Source: Azohydromonas caseinilytica
GTDB lineage: Bacteria; Pseudomonadota; Gammaproteobacteria; Burkholderiales; Burkholderiaceae_C
Direction: 5' to 3'
Length of the DNA: 64,000 nt
NCBI RefSeq assembly: GCF_012927045.1
Contig: NZ_JABBFW010000010.1
Location: forward strand, 62,001-126,000
This document shows, piece after piece, positions 54,540 through 63,651 of this stretch. Numbering within the stretch: the stretch's first letter is position 1; each line of letters begins with the position of its first letter. The notes under the pieces were generated by a model that saw nothing but the letters and a program-made list of their open reading frames with translations, was not told the origin of the DNA and ran no database searches. The position numbers and the translations under genes are program-made.

Positions 54540-54946
54540 GTGAGCCATGCGCCTCACCACAGCGGGCTCTGTGAGGTGCGGATGTCGCGACCTGTGCCCA
54601 GCGGGCTGGCATGGGTACGGGCGCCGCGGCGACGGACGCAGGAGTGCCAATGGTCATGCGCCCCAACCCCGAAGGCAGAACGCAAGACTCGGCACACGCT
54701 GAGCGCGATTGTATGCAATTCAGCATGCAATCTTGAACCAAGTCCTGTTTGGCGAAACCAAACTCGGTGCAACCGGCGTTGAGCTTGCCGGCGGGTCTTG
54801 TCGCGCGGCCGCCGTTGCCGAGGGTTTGCCCGGGAGATGAGCCAGAGGCATCACTGCGGCGCCGCCGCCATCTGCCGGGCCGGCAGGCGCTCCCCTAGAG
54901 TCCGCCGGACCGTCCGACGAGGCGGCCCCGACCAAGGAGACAACGC
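54540..54946. other. Divergent intergenic region with a GntR-like palindrome
   Basis: No gene is supported in these 407 bases. The notable feature is the symmetric ATTG..CAAT site at 54707-54732, described separately. Confidence 0.5.
54707..54732. promoter_or_regulatory. Candidate operator with ATTGTATGCAAT core
   Basis: GATTGTAT (54707-54714) and ATGCAATC (54725-54732) are inverted at 7 of 8 positions, and the first arm continues into ATTGTATGCAAT, itself nearly symmetric. Sites of this kind resemble GntR-family operators. It lies 215 bases before the Bug receptor ATG. No GntR gene is in the window, so the call rests on pattern only. Confidence 0.35.
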
Positions 54947-55930
54947 ATGAACACCCTGCGCCGCCGCGCCCTTGCCGGCCTGGCCCTGACCTGCACGCTG
55001 GCCGCGTGCGCGCTGCCGGCCGCCGCCCAGGGCACCTATCCCAGCAAGCCCGTGCGCCTGATCGTGCCGGTGGGCCCGGGCGCGGCGCCGGACGTGGTGG
55101 CGCGGCTGGTGGCCGAGCGGCTGGGCGCGCTGTGGAAGCAGAGCCTGATCGTGGACAACAAGCCCGGCGCTGGCGGCATTCCCGGCATGTCGGCGCTGGC
55201 GCGCTCGCCCGGCGACGGCTACACGCTGGGTTTCGTGCCGGCGGCCATGGCAACCATCACGCCGCTCATCTACAAGAACCCGCAGTTCAGCCCCGACAAG
55301 GACCTCACGCCCGTCGCCACCGTCGGCACCAGCCCGCTGCTGCTGGTCACGCCCGCGAGCAGCGAGTTCAAGACCCTTGCGGATTTCGCCAGGTACGCCA
55401 AGGCCCGTCCCGGCAAGGTGAACTTCGCCGCGCCGCAGCCCAACTCGCTGCCGCACCTGGCCGGCGAGATGGCCAGCCGCGCCGGGCAGATGCAGCTCTT
55501 CTTCGTGCCTTACCCGTCGCCGCCGGCCGCGGTCACCGCCGTACTCTCGGGCGACGCGCTGCTCACCGCCGACGGTGTGCCCGGGCTGCTGCCGCACATC
55601 AAGTCCGGCAGGCTGCGCGCGCTGGCCGTCACCTCCGACAAGCGCCTGCCCGGCTTCGAGGACGTTCCCACCGTGGCCGAGACCTACCCCGGGTTCGAGG
55701 CCATCGGCTGGTTCTCGATCCTGGCGCCCGCGGGTTTGCCGCCGGCCATCGCAGAGCAGGTGAACCGCGATGTCAACAAGGTGCTGCAGGCGCCCGACCT
55801 GGTGGCGCGGCTGGCCGAGATGGGCATCTACCCGCACCCGGGCAGCGTGGCCGAGGCCCGCGACTTCTTCCAGGCCCAGCGCGGGACCATGAAGCGCATC
55901 GTGGCCGAGCTCGGCCTGCAGGCCCAATGA
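54947..55930 (+). CDS. Bug-family tripartite tricarboxylate transporter receptor (TctC type)
   Basis: A 327-residue periplasmic receptor. The signal peptide ([24 protein letters not shown]) is followed by the family start [15 protein letters not shown], then [26 protein letters not shown] and [22 protein letters not shown] in the lobes. Bug proteins bind small carboxylates and other metabolites for tctAB transporters. No tctA/B lies next to it, so it is an orphan receptor, very common in Burkholderiales. AAGGAGAC precedes the ATG. Its stop overlaps the in-frame ATG of the thiolase (55927), linking the two. Confidence 0.92.
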   Translation: MNTLRRRALAGLALTCTLAACALPAAAQGTYPSKPVRLIVPVGPGAAPDVVARLVAERLGALWKQSLIVDNKPGAGGIPGMSALARSPGDGYTLGFVPAAMATITPLIYKNPQFSPDKDLTPVATVGTSPLLLVTPASSEFKTLADFARYAKARPGKVNFAAPQPNSLPHLAGEMASRAGQMQLFFVPYPSPPAAVTAVLSGDALLTADGVPGLLPHIKSGRLRALAVTSDKRLPGFEDVPTVAETYPGFEAIGWFSILAPAGLPPAIAEQVNRDVNKVLQAPDLVARLAEMGIYPHPGSVAEARDFFQAQRGTMKRIVAELGLQAQ

Positions 55931-55938
55931 GGTTCAAC

Positions 55939-57144
55939 ATGCCACACGCCTTCCTGTGCGACGGCCTGCGCACGCCCATCGGCCGCTACGGCGGCGCGCT
56001 CGCCGGCGTGCGCACCGATGACCTGGGCGCACTGCCTCTCCAGGCGCTGATGGCGCGGCATCCGAAGCTCGATTGGGAGCGCCTGGATGAGGTCTATTAC
56101 GGCAACGTCAACCAGGCCGGCGAGGACAACCGCAACGTGGCACGCATGTGCACGCTGCTGGCCGGGCTGCCGGTGACAGTTGCGGGCGCGACGGTGAACC
56201 GCCTCTGCGGCTCGGGCCTGGAGGCCATCGCCTCGGCCGCGCGCGGCATCGCGTTGGGCCAGCTGGAGCTGGCCATCGCCGGTGGCGTGGAGGGCATGAG
56301 CCGCGCGCCCTTCGTGCTGCCCAAGGCCACCGGCGCCTTCTCGCGCCACGCTGAAATCCACGACAGCACCATCGGCTGGCGCTTCGTGAACCCGCGCATG
56401 CACGCGCTGCACGGCACCGACGCCATGGGCGAGACGGCGGAGAACGTGGCCCAGCGTTTCGGCATCAACCGCGCCGACCAGGACGCTTTCGCGCTGCGCA
56501 GCCAGCAGCGCGCGGCGCGCGCCCTGCGCGAGGGCGTGCTGCGCGCGGAGCTCACCGAGGTGCCCGTACCCGGTCGCCGGGGCGACACCCGGCTCGTCAC
56601 GCAGGACGAGCACCCGCGCCCGGAAACGACGCTGGACACGCTGGCCGCGTTGAAGCCCGCGTTTCGCCCCGGCGGCAGCGTCACGGCCGGCAACGCCTCG
56701 GGCGTGAACGACGGGGCGGCGGCGCTGCTGCTGGCCGGCGAGGCGGCCGTCGCGCGCGAAGGCTTCAAACCGCTGGCGCGCGTCATCGGCGTCGCCACCG
56801 CGGGTGTGGAGCCGCGGCTGATGGGCATCGGCCCGGTGCCGGCGGTGCGCAAGCTGCTGGCGCAGACGGGGCTGCGCATCACGGACTTCGACGTGGTCGA
56901 ACTCAACGAGGCCTTCGCCGCGCAGGCGCTGGCGGTGCTGCGCGAGCTGGGGTTGCCCGACGACGGCGAGCACGTCAACCCGAACGGCGGGGCCATCGCC
57001 TACGGCCACCCGCTGGGCATGAGCGGCGCGCGGCTGGCGCTCACCGCGGCGCTGGAGCTGCGCCGCCGCGGCGGGCGCTACGCGCTGTGCACGATGTGCA
57101 TCGGCGTGGGCCAGGGGATCGCAGTGGCGCTGGAGAGGGCTTGA
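55939..57144 (+). CDS. pcaF: Beta-ketoadipyl-CoA thiolase (PcaF/PaaJ type)
   Basis: A 401-residue thiolase. The start [21 protein letters not shown] is the usual opening of 3-oxoadipyl-CoA thiolases; a GAG-linked ATG at 55927 overlaps the preceding stop and would add four residues. Catalytic residues are in [10 protein letters not shown] (nucleophilic cysteine), the NEAFAAQAL motif, [14 protein letters not shown] (histidine) and [13 protein letters not shown] (second cysteine). It is closer to PaaJ/PcaF than to general acetyl-CoA acetyltransferases, suggesting a role in aromatic degradation. It is coupled to a Bug receptor gene. Confidence 0.9.
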   Translation: MPHAFLCDGLRTPIGRYGGALAGVRTDDLGALPLQALMARHPKLDWERLDEVYYGNVNQAGEDNRNVARMCTLLAGLPVTVAGATVNRLCGSGLEAIASAARGIALGQLELAIAGGVEGMSRAPFVLPKATGAFSRHAEIHDSTIGWRFVNPRMHALHGTDAMGETAENVAQRFGINRADQDAFALRSQQRAARALREGVLRAELTEVPVPGRRGDTRLVTQDEHPRPETTLDTLAALKPAFRPGGSVTAGNASGVNDGAAALLLAGEAAVAREGFKPLARVIGVATAGVEPRLMGIGPVPAVRKLLAQTGLRITDFDVVELNEAFAAQALAVLRELGLPDDGEHVNPNGGAIAYGHPLGMSGARLALTAALELRRRGGRYALCTMCIGVGQGIAVALERA

Positions 57145-57306
57145 GGCGCGGCCGCGGCCTGCATACTTTGCCCAGGCAATGGCATCTCGACACCGCGGTT
57201 GTCGTGCCCAAGAGGCACGGCTTCCGGCACCATGGCGGCCCCTTGCCGTGGTCCAGGCCCCGGACGCCCTCCGTGTCCGCCGTCCTGGCTCTGAAGGAGG
57301 TGCATC

Positions 57307-59142
57307 ATGGCCAAGCCCTGGATGTCCCACCGCCACAGCGCCCTCACGCTCGTGGCGTCCACCGCACTCATCGGGTCGGCGGCGCTCATTCCCGAGCGTG
57401 CCGGCGTGGGCGCCGCGCCCAATCCGGCCTTCGACCCCCTGCTCGACGCGGCCGGCGCGGCCTGCGGACCGGTGGCGAAAATGGGCTCGCCCATGCTCGC
57501 GGCCGTGCTGCTGGCGCAGGCGCAGCCCCCGGCCAAGACGGAGTTCAAGCCCTTCCAGGCCCAGCCGATGGAGGCCGCCGGTGGTCAGGTGCCGCTCTAC
57601 GACGCCCTGGGCAAGCTCAGCCTGAAGGTCGGCACGAAGAGCCCCACGGCGCAGGCCTATTTCGACCAGGGGCTGCGCTGGATGGTCGCCTTCAACCATG
57701 CCGAGGCGCAGCGCGCATTCCAGGCCGCGCAGCAGCTCGACCCGGATTGCGCGATGTGCCATTGGGGCGAGGCACTGGTGCTCGGCCCGAACATCAACGC
57801 GCCGATGGGGCCCCAGGCCGTGGCGCCGGCCCTGGCCGCGCTGGAGCGCGCCGTCGCCCTGAAGGGCCGGGCCCCGGCCCGCGACCGCGCGCTGATCGAG
57901 GCCCTGCAGCGGCGCTACTCGGCCGATCCCAAGGCCGAGCGCGGGGCGCTGGATGCCGCCTACGCCGACGCCATGAAGGCCGTGGCGACGCGCTATCCCA
58001 AGGAGGACACGGTGCAGGCGCTCTACGCCGAGGCCGCCATGGACACGCAGCCCTGGGACTACTGGGAAGCCGGCGGCACCCGGCCCAAGGGCCGCGGCGC
58101 CGACATCGTGCGCACGCTGGAGACCGTGCTGGCGCGCAACCCCTCGCACCCACATGCGATCCACCTCTACATCCACGCGGTGGAGGCTTCGACGCGGCCC
58201 GAGCGGGCGCTGCCGTACGCGAGGAAGCTGGGGGTGCTGATGCCGGCAGCCGGGCACATCGTGCATATGCCCTCGCACATCTACTATCGCGTGGGCCTGT
58301 ACCGGGACTCGCTGGAAGTGAACCAGCGTGCCATCGAGGCCGACGAGCGCTACTTCAAGGCCTCGTCCTCGGACCCGATGTACCGCGGCGCCTACTACCC
58401 CCACAACATCCACTTCGTGATGGTGTCGGCGCAGATGGGCGGCGACGGCAGCACCGCGCTGGACGCCGCGCGCAAGCTCGACGCGGCCATTCCCACCGAC
58501 GCGGCCCGCGCCATCCCGGCGCTGCAGCCGATCAAGGCGGCGCCCTATACCACGCATGCCCAGTTCGCCGATCCGGCGGCGATCCTGCAACTGCCGGCGC
58601 CGCCCGACGACCTGGCGCTGGTCAAGGCGCACTACCACTACGCGCGGGCCGTGGCCCTGGCCGGGCAGCGAGACCCGGCTGCGGCGCAGCGCGAGATCGA
58701 GGCCCTCGACAAGCTGGCGGGCAGCGCCGATTTCGCTCCCTTCGAAGCCTGGGGCGTGCCGGCCAAGGCCGTGATCGAGACCGCGCGCCACGTGGCGGCC
58801 GGGCGGCTCGCCGATGCGCAGGGCGACCTGGACGGCGCCGCCCGGGCCTACCGGCAGGCCATCGCCATCGAGGACAAGCTGCAGTACATGGAGCCCGCGT
58901 ACTGGTACTACCCGGTGCGCCAGTCGCTGGGCGCGGTGCTGCTGCGCCAGGGCAAGCTCGACGAGGCCGAGCAGATGCTGCGTGACTCGCTGGGCCGCGT
59001 ACGCAACAACGGCTGGGCGCTGGCGGGACTGGCGCAGGTCTATCGGGCCAAGGGCGACAACAAGGCCGAGCAGGCCACGCGCGGTGCGTTCAGGAAAGCC
59101 TGGTTCGGCCCCGCTGAGGGGCCGCGCATCGAGGCACTCTGA
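57307..59142 (+). CDS. Exported TPR-repeat protein with a CxxCH motif
   Basis: A 611-residue protein. A signal peptide (HSALTLVASTALIGSAAL) and a low-complexity stretch precede a long helical TPR array: FDQGLRWMVAFNHAEAQRAF, ...HPHAIHLYIHAVEAST and, near the C-terminus, YRQAIAIEDKLQYMEPAYWY. The FDPDCAMCHWGEALVLGPNIN-like segment contains CAMCH at 148-152, formally a c-type heme motif. Family members have uncharacterised envelope roles. AAGGAGG stands just before the ATG. It lies between the thiolase and a LysR gene and may be its own unit. Confidence 0.82.
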   Translation: MAKPWMSHRHSALTLVASTALIGSAALIPERAGVGAAPNPAFDPLLDAAGAACGPVAKMGSPMLAAVLLAQAQPPAKTEFKPFQAQPMEAAGGQVPLYDALGKLSLKVGTKSPTAQAYFDQGLRWMVAFNHAEAQRAFQAAQQLDPDCAMCHWGEALVLGPNINAPMGPQAVAPALAALERAVALKGRAPARDRALIEALQRRYSADPKAERGALDAAYADAMKAVATRYPKEDTVQALYAEAAMDTQPWDYWEAGGTRPKGRGADIVRTLETVLARNPSHPHAIHLYIHAVEASTRPERALPYARKLGVLMPAAGHIVHMPSHIYYRVGLYRDSLEVNQRAIEADERYFKASSSDPMYRGAYYPHNIHFVMVSAQMGGDGSTALDAARKLDAAIPTDAARAIPALQPIKAAPYTTHAQFADPAAILQLPAPPDDLALVKAHYHYARAVALAGQRDPAAAQREIEALDKLAGSADFAPFEAWGVPAKAVIETARHVAAGRLADAQGDLDGAARAYRQAIAIEDKLQYMEPAYWYYPVRQSLGAVLLRQGKLDEAEQMLRDSLGRVRNNGWALAGLAQVYRAKGDNKAEQATRGAFRKAWFGPAEGPRIEAL

Positions 59143-59153
59143 CCCGGCCGATC

Positions 59154-60056
59154 TCAGCGCTGCTCATCCCGTGGCGCGAAGCGCAGCAGCAGGTCGCTGA
59201 AATACTCCGCCGCCGGCATCAGCGGCAGGTCCGGGCGGCGGATCATCACGATGGCCGGCGCCGGGATGCGCTCGCGGATGGGGATGGCCTGCAGCGCCTC
59301 GCGCGCCAGCGCGAACTCGCTCCATTGCCGCGGCAGGAAAGCCAGCAGATCCGTGCTGGACAGCGCCACCATCAGCGACAGGGCCGAGGCCGCCTGCAGC
59401 ATCACGCGCGGCGGCTGCAGCCCGTGGCTGGCGAAGACGCCGTTGAGGTCCTCCTCGGCGTTGTAGTCCAGCGAGGGCGTGGCCCATTCCGCATCCTGTA
59501 GTTCGGCCAGTGAGCCGGCCCGCGCCAGCGGATGCCCCTTGCGACCCACCACCACGCGCGTGTTCTCGAACAGCAGCGTGGACACCAGCCCCGGCGCCGG
59601 CGGCTGGCGCGGCGAGGCGCCGATGAAGAAATCCAGCGCCCCGTTGCGCAAGCGACCTTCCAGGTCCGGAAACAGCCCCTCGATCAGCTTCAGTTTCACA
59701 AGCGGGTAGCGGCGCTTGAACTCCGGCAGCACGTGAGGCAGCAGGCCCACGTGCGGCATGATCGACAAGCCCGCCGTCAACGTTCCCTCGCCGCCACCCG
59801 CCGCCTGCTGCAGTTCATCCCGGGCGCGGCGCAGCTCGTTGACCACCAAGCTGGCGCGCTGGTAGAGCAGCCGCCCTGAGGCGGTGAGCACCATGCCGCG
59901 CGGGTCGCGCTCGAACAGCACCACGCCCAGCTCGCGCTCCAGCGCGCGGATGCTCTTGGTCAGCGCCGGCTGGTCCAGCCCCAGATGCCGCGCCGCCGCG
60001 CGCAGGCTGCCCTGCTCGACGATGGTCACCATGCCCAGCAACTGCTCGATCTTCAT
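59154..60056 (-). CDS. LysR-family regulator, divergent from the final operon
   Basis: A 300-residue LysR-type regulator: the winged helix (EQLLGMVTIVEQGSLRAAARHL then QPALTKSIRALERELGVVLFER) and an effector-binding domain (LTAGLSIMPHVGLLPHVLPEF; FFIGASPRQPPAPGLVSTLLF). It lies divergent from the SDR gene with 108 bases between their starts, the standard layout for LysR control of an adjacent catabolic operon. It converges with the TPR gene. The effector is presumably an intermediate of the pathway (inference). Confidence 0.92.
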   Translation of the reverse strand: MKIEQLLGMVTIVEQGSLRAAARHLGLDQPALTKSIRALERELGVVLFERDPRGMVLTASGRLLYQRASLVVNELRRARDELQQAAGGGEGTLTAGLSIMPHVGLLPHVLPEFKRRYPLVKLKLIEGLFPDLEGRLRNGALDFFIGASPRQPPAPGLVSTLLFENTRVVVGRKGHPLARAGSLAELQDAEWATPSLDYNAEEDLNGVFASHGLQPPRVMLQAASALSLMVALSSTDLLAFLPRQWSEFALAREALQAIPIRERIPAPAIVMIRRPDLPLMPAAEYFSDLLLRFAPRDEQR

Positions 60057-60164
60057 GGGGTCTGCATGGGGATGCCATGGCGTTATCAGGCGGCCGATCT
60101 TGCCATCTTCTGAAGCACCCCCCGATGCCTAGAGTGGACCCGTCCACCACCGAGGAGACAAGAC

Positions 60165-60929
60165 ATGAAGACGGACAGGAAGAAGGCGCTGGTCACCGGC
60201 GGCGCCACGGGCATCGGCCGCAGCGCGGTGCTGGCCCTGGCGCGCGCGGGCTTCGACGTGGGCATCGTCTACGGCTCCAGTGCCAAGGCGGCGCAGGCCA
60301 CGGCCGCCGAAGCCGAGAAGCTGGGCGCCCGCACGCTGCTGCTGCAGTGCGACGTCAGCGACGACGCGGCGGTGCGTACCACGATGCAGCAGGTCGGCGA
60401 GGCTTTCGGCAGGCTGGATGCGCTGGTCAACAACGCCGGCACCACCGCGGCCTGGAAGGTCAAGGACCTGGAGAGCCTGGACATGGCGGAGTGGGACCGC
60501 ACCTTCGCCGTCAACGTGCGCGGCACCTTCCAGGTCACGCGCGCCGCGGTGCCGCTGCTGAGGAAGGGCACCGAGCCGGCCGTCGTCAACACCGCCAGCA
60601 TCGTCGGCCTGCGCCCGGGCCCGCAGCCGCTGCCCTATGCGGCGAGCAAGGCGGCGGTGGTCAACCTCACCAAGACGCTGGCCTGGAACCTGGGGCCCGA
60701 CATTCGCGTCAACGCCGTCGCGCCGGGCTGGATGGAAGGCGACTGGATGCAGCGCATGCTGGGCGACAAGTACGACGAGCTCATGGGCAAGCGCGCCAAG
60801 CTCACGCCGCTGCGCCGCTGCGTCACCGCCGACGACGTGGCCGAGACCATGCTGAACCTGCTGACCGCGAACCGCTTCGTCACCGGCGAGGTGGTCGTCA
60901 TCGACGGCGGCTTCACCAGCTCGACCTGA
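60165..60929 (+). CDS. Short-chain dehydrogenase/reductase (FabG-like)
   Basis: A 254-residue SDR. The cofactor motif TGGATGIGRSAVLALARAG, the NNAG motif in VNNAGTTAAW, and the catalytic serine and YAASK in the segment TASIVGLRPGPQPLPYAASK are all in place. The C-terminal VTGEVVVIDGGFTSST is typical of FabG-like enzymes. It probably oxidises or reduces a hydroxyl/keto group in a CoA-linked or aromatic pathway. GAGGAGAC precedes the ATG. It is the first gene of the operon; the AMP ligase follows 14 bases later. Confidence 0.94.
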   Translation: MKTDRKKALVTGGATGIGRSAVLALARAGFDVGIVYGSSAKAAQATAAEAEKLGARTLLLQCDVSDDAAVRTTMQQVGEAFGRLDALVNNAGTTAAWKVKDLESLDMAEWDRTFAVNVRGTFQVTRAAVPLLRKGTEPAVVNTASIVGLRPGPQPLPYAASKAAVVNLTKTLAWNLGPDIRVNAVAPGWMEGDWMQRMLGDKYDELMGKRAKLTPLRRCVTADDVAETMLNLLTANRFVTGEVVVIDGGFTSST

Positions 60930-60943
60930 AGCGGGAGGCTGCC

Positions 60944-62605
60944 ATGATCGAAGGATTCGTGCCGTTCCCGGCCGAGCTGGCGCAGCGCTACCGCGAGCGC
61001 GGCTACTGGCAGGACCGCTCGCTGGCGCAGGAGTTCGCCGCCGTCTTCGAGAAGTACGCGCCGCGCACCGCGCTCATCGACGGCGAGCGCCGCTACAGCT
61101 ACGCGGACGTGGACGCCCTGAGCGACAACCTGGCGCTCAACCTGCTGGACCTGGGCCTGCAGCCGCGCGACCGCGTGGTGCCCACGCTGCCCAACGTGGC
61201 GGAGTTCGTGATCCTGTACTTCGCGCTGCAGAAGATCGGCGCCATTCCCATCGCCGCGCTGGTGACGCACCGCTTCGCCGAGATCAGCCAGTTCACGCAA
61301 CTGGCCCAGGCGCGCTGCTGCGTGTACCCGGAAGCCGTGGGCGATTTCCGGTTTGGCCCGGTGATCGACCGCGTGCAGGCAGCCAACCCCTGCCTGCAAT
61401 TGCGGCTGGTACTCGGCCAACCCGGTCCGGGCGAGCATTCGTTGACCGACTTGATCGAGCGGCCGGCCACGCGCGACAGGCAGGCGCTGCGCGCGCTGGA
61501 CATCGATCCCTGCGACCCGTGCATCTTCCAGCTCTCGGGCGGCACCACCGGCATCCCGAAGCTGATTCCGCGCACCAACAACGACTACGCCTACAACTCC
61601 AAGGTCGCCGCCGACGTGGCGGGCGTGGACGCCGAATCGGTGCTGCTGCTGGTGCTGCCCATCGCGCACAACCTGCCGCTGGCCTGCCCGGGCATCCAGG
61701 GCTTCATGTTCAAGGGCGCCACCGTGGTGCTGCATGCCAACACGCGGCCGGCGGAGATGTTCGCGCTGATGCAGAAGCACGGCGTGACGCATCTGAAAGT
61801 GGTGCCGGCGCTGCTGGTCCGGCTCATCAACGATCCGGCCATCGGCGACTTCGATTTGAGCTCCGTGCAGCAGATCCAGAGCGGCGGGCAGCGCATGCAG
61901 CCCGAGGTGAGATTGAGGACACGGCAGCTGTTCCAAAAGGCCTTCGTGCAGGAGAACTTCGGCATGAGCGAGGGCGTGCTGATGTTCGTGCGCCGCGGCG
62001 ATCCCGAGGAGGTGCTGCTGGAAACCTGCGGCCGGCCGGTGTGCCCGGACGACGAGGTGAAACTCATCGACGACGAGGGGCGCGAGGTGCCCGACGGCGA
62101 AGTGGGCGAGCTGGCCTGCCGCGGCCCCTACACGCTGCGCGGCTACTGGGGCGTGCCCGAGTACAACGCGCGCCAGTTCACGGCCGACGGCTTCTATCGC
62201 TCCGGCGACCTGATGCGCAAGCATGCCAGTGGCAACTACATCGTCGAAGGGCGCAAGAAGGACCTCATCAACCGCGGCGGCGAGAAGATCAGCGCCGAGG
62301 AAGTGGAGAACCTGATCCTCATGCACCCGGCGGTGCAGAACGTGGCCTGCGTGCCCATGCCCGATGCCGCGCTGGGCGAAAGGATGTGCGCCTGCGTGAT
62401 TCCCAAGCGCGGCGCCTCGCTCAGCCTGGCCGAGCTGGTCAGCTTCCTGCTTACCCACGAGATCGCCAAGTTCAAGCTGCCCGAGCGGCTGGAACTGCTG
62501 CCCGACTTTCCGGTGTCCACCTTCGGCAAGGTGTCGAAGAAGGCGCTGGGGGAGATGGTGGCTGTCAAGGTGGCGCGGGAGGCCGGCGCCGCCCAAGCCG
62601 CTTGA
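60944..62605 (+). CDS. Aryl-acid adenylating enzyme of the EntE/DhbE type, salicylate-type pocket
   Basis: A 553-residue AMP-forming ligase in the 2,3-dihydroxybenzoate-AMP ligase family. Adenylation motifs: SGGTTGIPKLIPRTNNDY (A3), NFGMSEG (A5), YRSGDLMRK (A7), VEGRKKDLINRGGEKI (A8) and STFGKVSKKAL with the catalytic lysine (A10). In the substrate pocket, LPIAHNLPLACPG keeps the HN pair that binds the carboxylate, with C248 where DHB enzymes have serine and salicylate enzymes usually have cysteine. No siderophore genes are here, so in this catabolic operon it more likely forms a CoA thioester or AMP-activated hydroxybenzoate. GGGAGG precedes the ATG. Confidence 0.88.
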   Translation: MIEGFVPFPAELAQRYRERGYWQDRSLAQEFAAVFEKYAPRTALIDGERRYSYADVDALSDNLALNLLDLGLQPRDRVVPTLPNVAEFVILYFALQKIGAIPIAALVTHRFAEISQFTQLAQARCCVYPEAVGDFRFGPVIDRVQAANPCLQLRLVLGQPGPGEHSLTDLIERPATRDRQALRALDIDPCDPCIFQLSGGTTGIPKLIPRTNNDYAYNSKVAADVAGVDAESVLLLVLPIAHNLPLACPGIQGFMFKGATVVLHANTRPAEMFALMQKHGVTHLKVVPALLVRLINDPAIGDFDLSSVQQIQSGGQRMQPEVRLRTRQLFQKAFVQENFGMSEGVLMFVRRGDPEEVLLETCGRPVCPDDEVKLIDDEGREVPDGEVGELACRGPYTLRGYWGVPEYNARQFTADGFYRSGDLMRKHASGNYIVEGRKKDLINRGGEKISAEEVENLILMHPAVQNVACVPMPDAALGERMCACVIPKRGASLSLAELVSFLLTHEIAKFKLPERLELLPDFPVSTFGKVSKKALGEMVAVKVAREAGAAQAA

Positions 62606-62682
62606 TTCTGCAAGACATCGCTCATGAAGCTGGCGCACTGGTTGCGCCGGCATCCCCAAACACAGACATCACGGAGACACCC

Positions 62683-63525
62683 ATGCGCATCATCGACCTG
62701 CACTGCTACCCCGGTACCCAGACCTGGATCGACGCCCAGGGCCCCTACCCGGCCGAGCTGGCGCGCTACTGGAAGCGCGACTGGGTTGCCAAGAGCGAGG
62801 ACGAGGTCATCAGGGAGTTCGAAGGCGCCGGCGTGCAGGCCTGCCTGGTGGCGCTGGACCTGGAGACCACCGTCGCCACGCCACCCTGCAGCAACGAGTA
62901 CGTGCACGGCATGTGGCAGCGGCACCCGGATCGCATCCTGCAGTGCTGGGGCGCGGTGGAGCCGGCCAAGGGAGAGATCGCGATCCGGCAGGTGCGCAAG
63001 GCCGTGCGGGAGCTGGGCTTCATCGGCTTCCACTTCCACCCGATCATGCAGCACTTCGCCGTCAACGACCGGCGCTTCTACCCGCTGTTCGAGGAGATCG
63101 ATGCGCTGGGCGCGGCGGTGATGATCGACGTGGGCACCACCGGCATGGGCGCGGGCATGCCCGGCGGCAACGGCGCGCGCATCCGCCATGCGCACCCGGG
63201 CGCGATCGATGACCTCGCAGCCGACTTCCCCCATCTCAAGATCATCATGGCCCATCCCGGCTGGCCCTGGGTCGAGGAGACCACCGCCGTGGCGCTGCAC
63301 AAGGGCAACGTGTACTGGGAGATGTCGGGCTGGGCGCCCAAGCACTTCCCCGGCAGCCTGAAGGTGGACATCCGCGGCCGGCTGCAGGACAAGATCATGT
63401 TCGGCAGCGACTACCCCAGCCTCCCCTACGAGCGCATCCTGCGCGAGTGGTCCGAGCTGGGCTACGCCGACACCGTGATGGAGAAGGTCATGCACGGCAA
63501 CGCCGAGCGCGTGCTGGGGCTGTAA
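62683..63525 (+). CDS. Amidohydrolase-2 family protein with altered metal-site motifs
   Basis: A 280-residue TIM-barrel protein of the ACMSD-related amidohydrolase group. The N-terminal HxH pair reads D5-L-H7-C-Y9, so the second histidine is tyrosine, and in the strand usually reading LxHTGTTGxGAG the sequence is MIDVGTTGMGAGMPGGNGA, with D149 in place of histidine. H191 (MAHPGWPW) and D243 (FGSDYPS) are kept. This suggests a different metal set or a decarboxylase-like mode. The preceding AMP ligase and following enoyl-CoA hydratase make it part of a catabolic operon. GGAGAC precedes the ATG. Confidence 0.82.
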   Translation: MRIIDLHCYPGTQTWIDAQGPYPAELARYWKRDWVAKSEDEVIREFEGAGVQACLVALDLETTVATPPCSNEYVHGMWQRHPDRILQCWGAVEPAKGEIAIRQVRKAVRELGFIGFHFHPIMQHFAVNDRRFYPLFEEIDALGAAVMIDVGTTGMGAGMPGGNGARIRHAHPGAIDDLAADFPHLKIIMAHPGWPWVEETTAVALHKGNVYWEMSGWAPKHFPGSLKVDIRGRLQDKIMFGSDYPSLPYERILREWSELGYADTVMEKVMHGNAERVLGL

Positions 63526-63651
63526 GGCCGGGATTGGTGCCACCATCGCATCCGCCGCGGCGCCCTGCTGCGGCGCGCTGACCCTGCGGGACGGCGCCTC
63601 CACCCATCGACCGGCCGGCCACCGCCGCGCCGGGGCTCAGACCTGTTCATC

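Noticed and set aside
55828-58791. 987-codon open frame on the minus strand
   Set aside because: It lies antisense to the thiolase and TPR genes and its arginine-, histidine- and glycine-rich translation has no family features. It is an artefact of high GC.
60944-62605. Siderophore biosynthesis entE
   Set aside because: No isochorismate synthase, carrier protein or synthetase genes are present, and the neighbours are catabolic, so the siderophore role is less likely although the family is the same.
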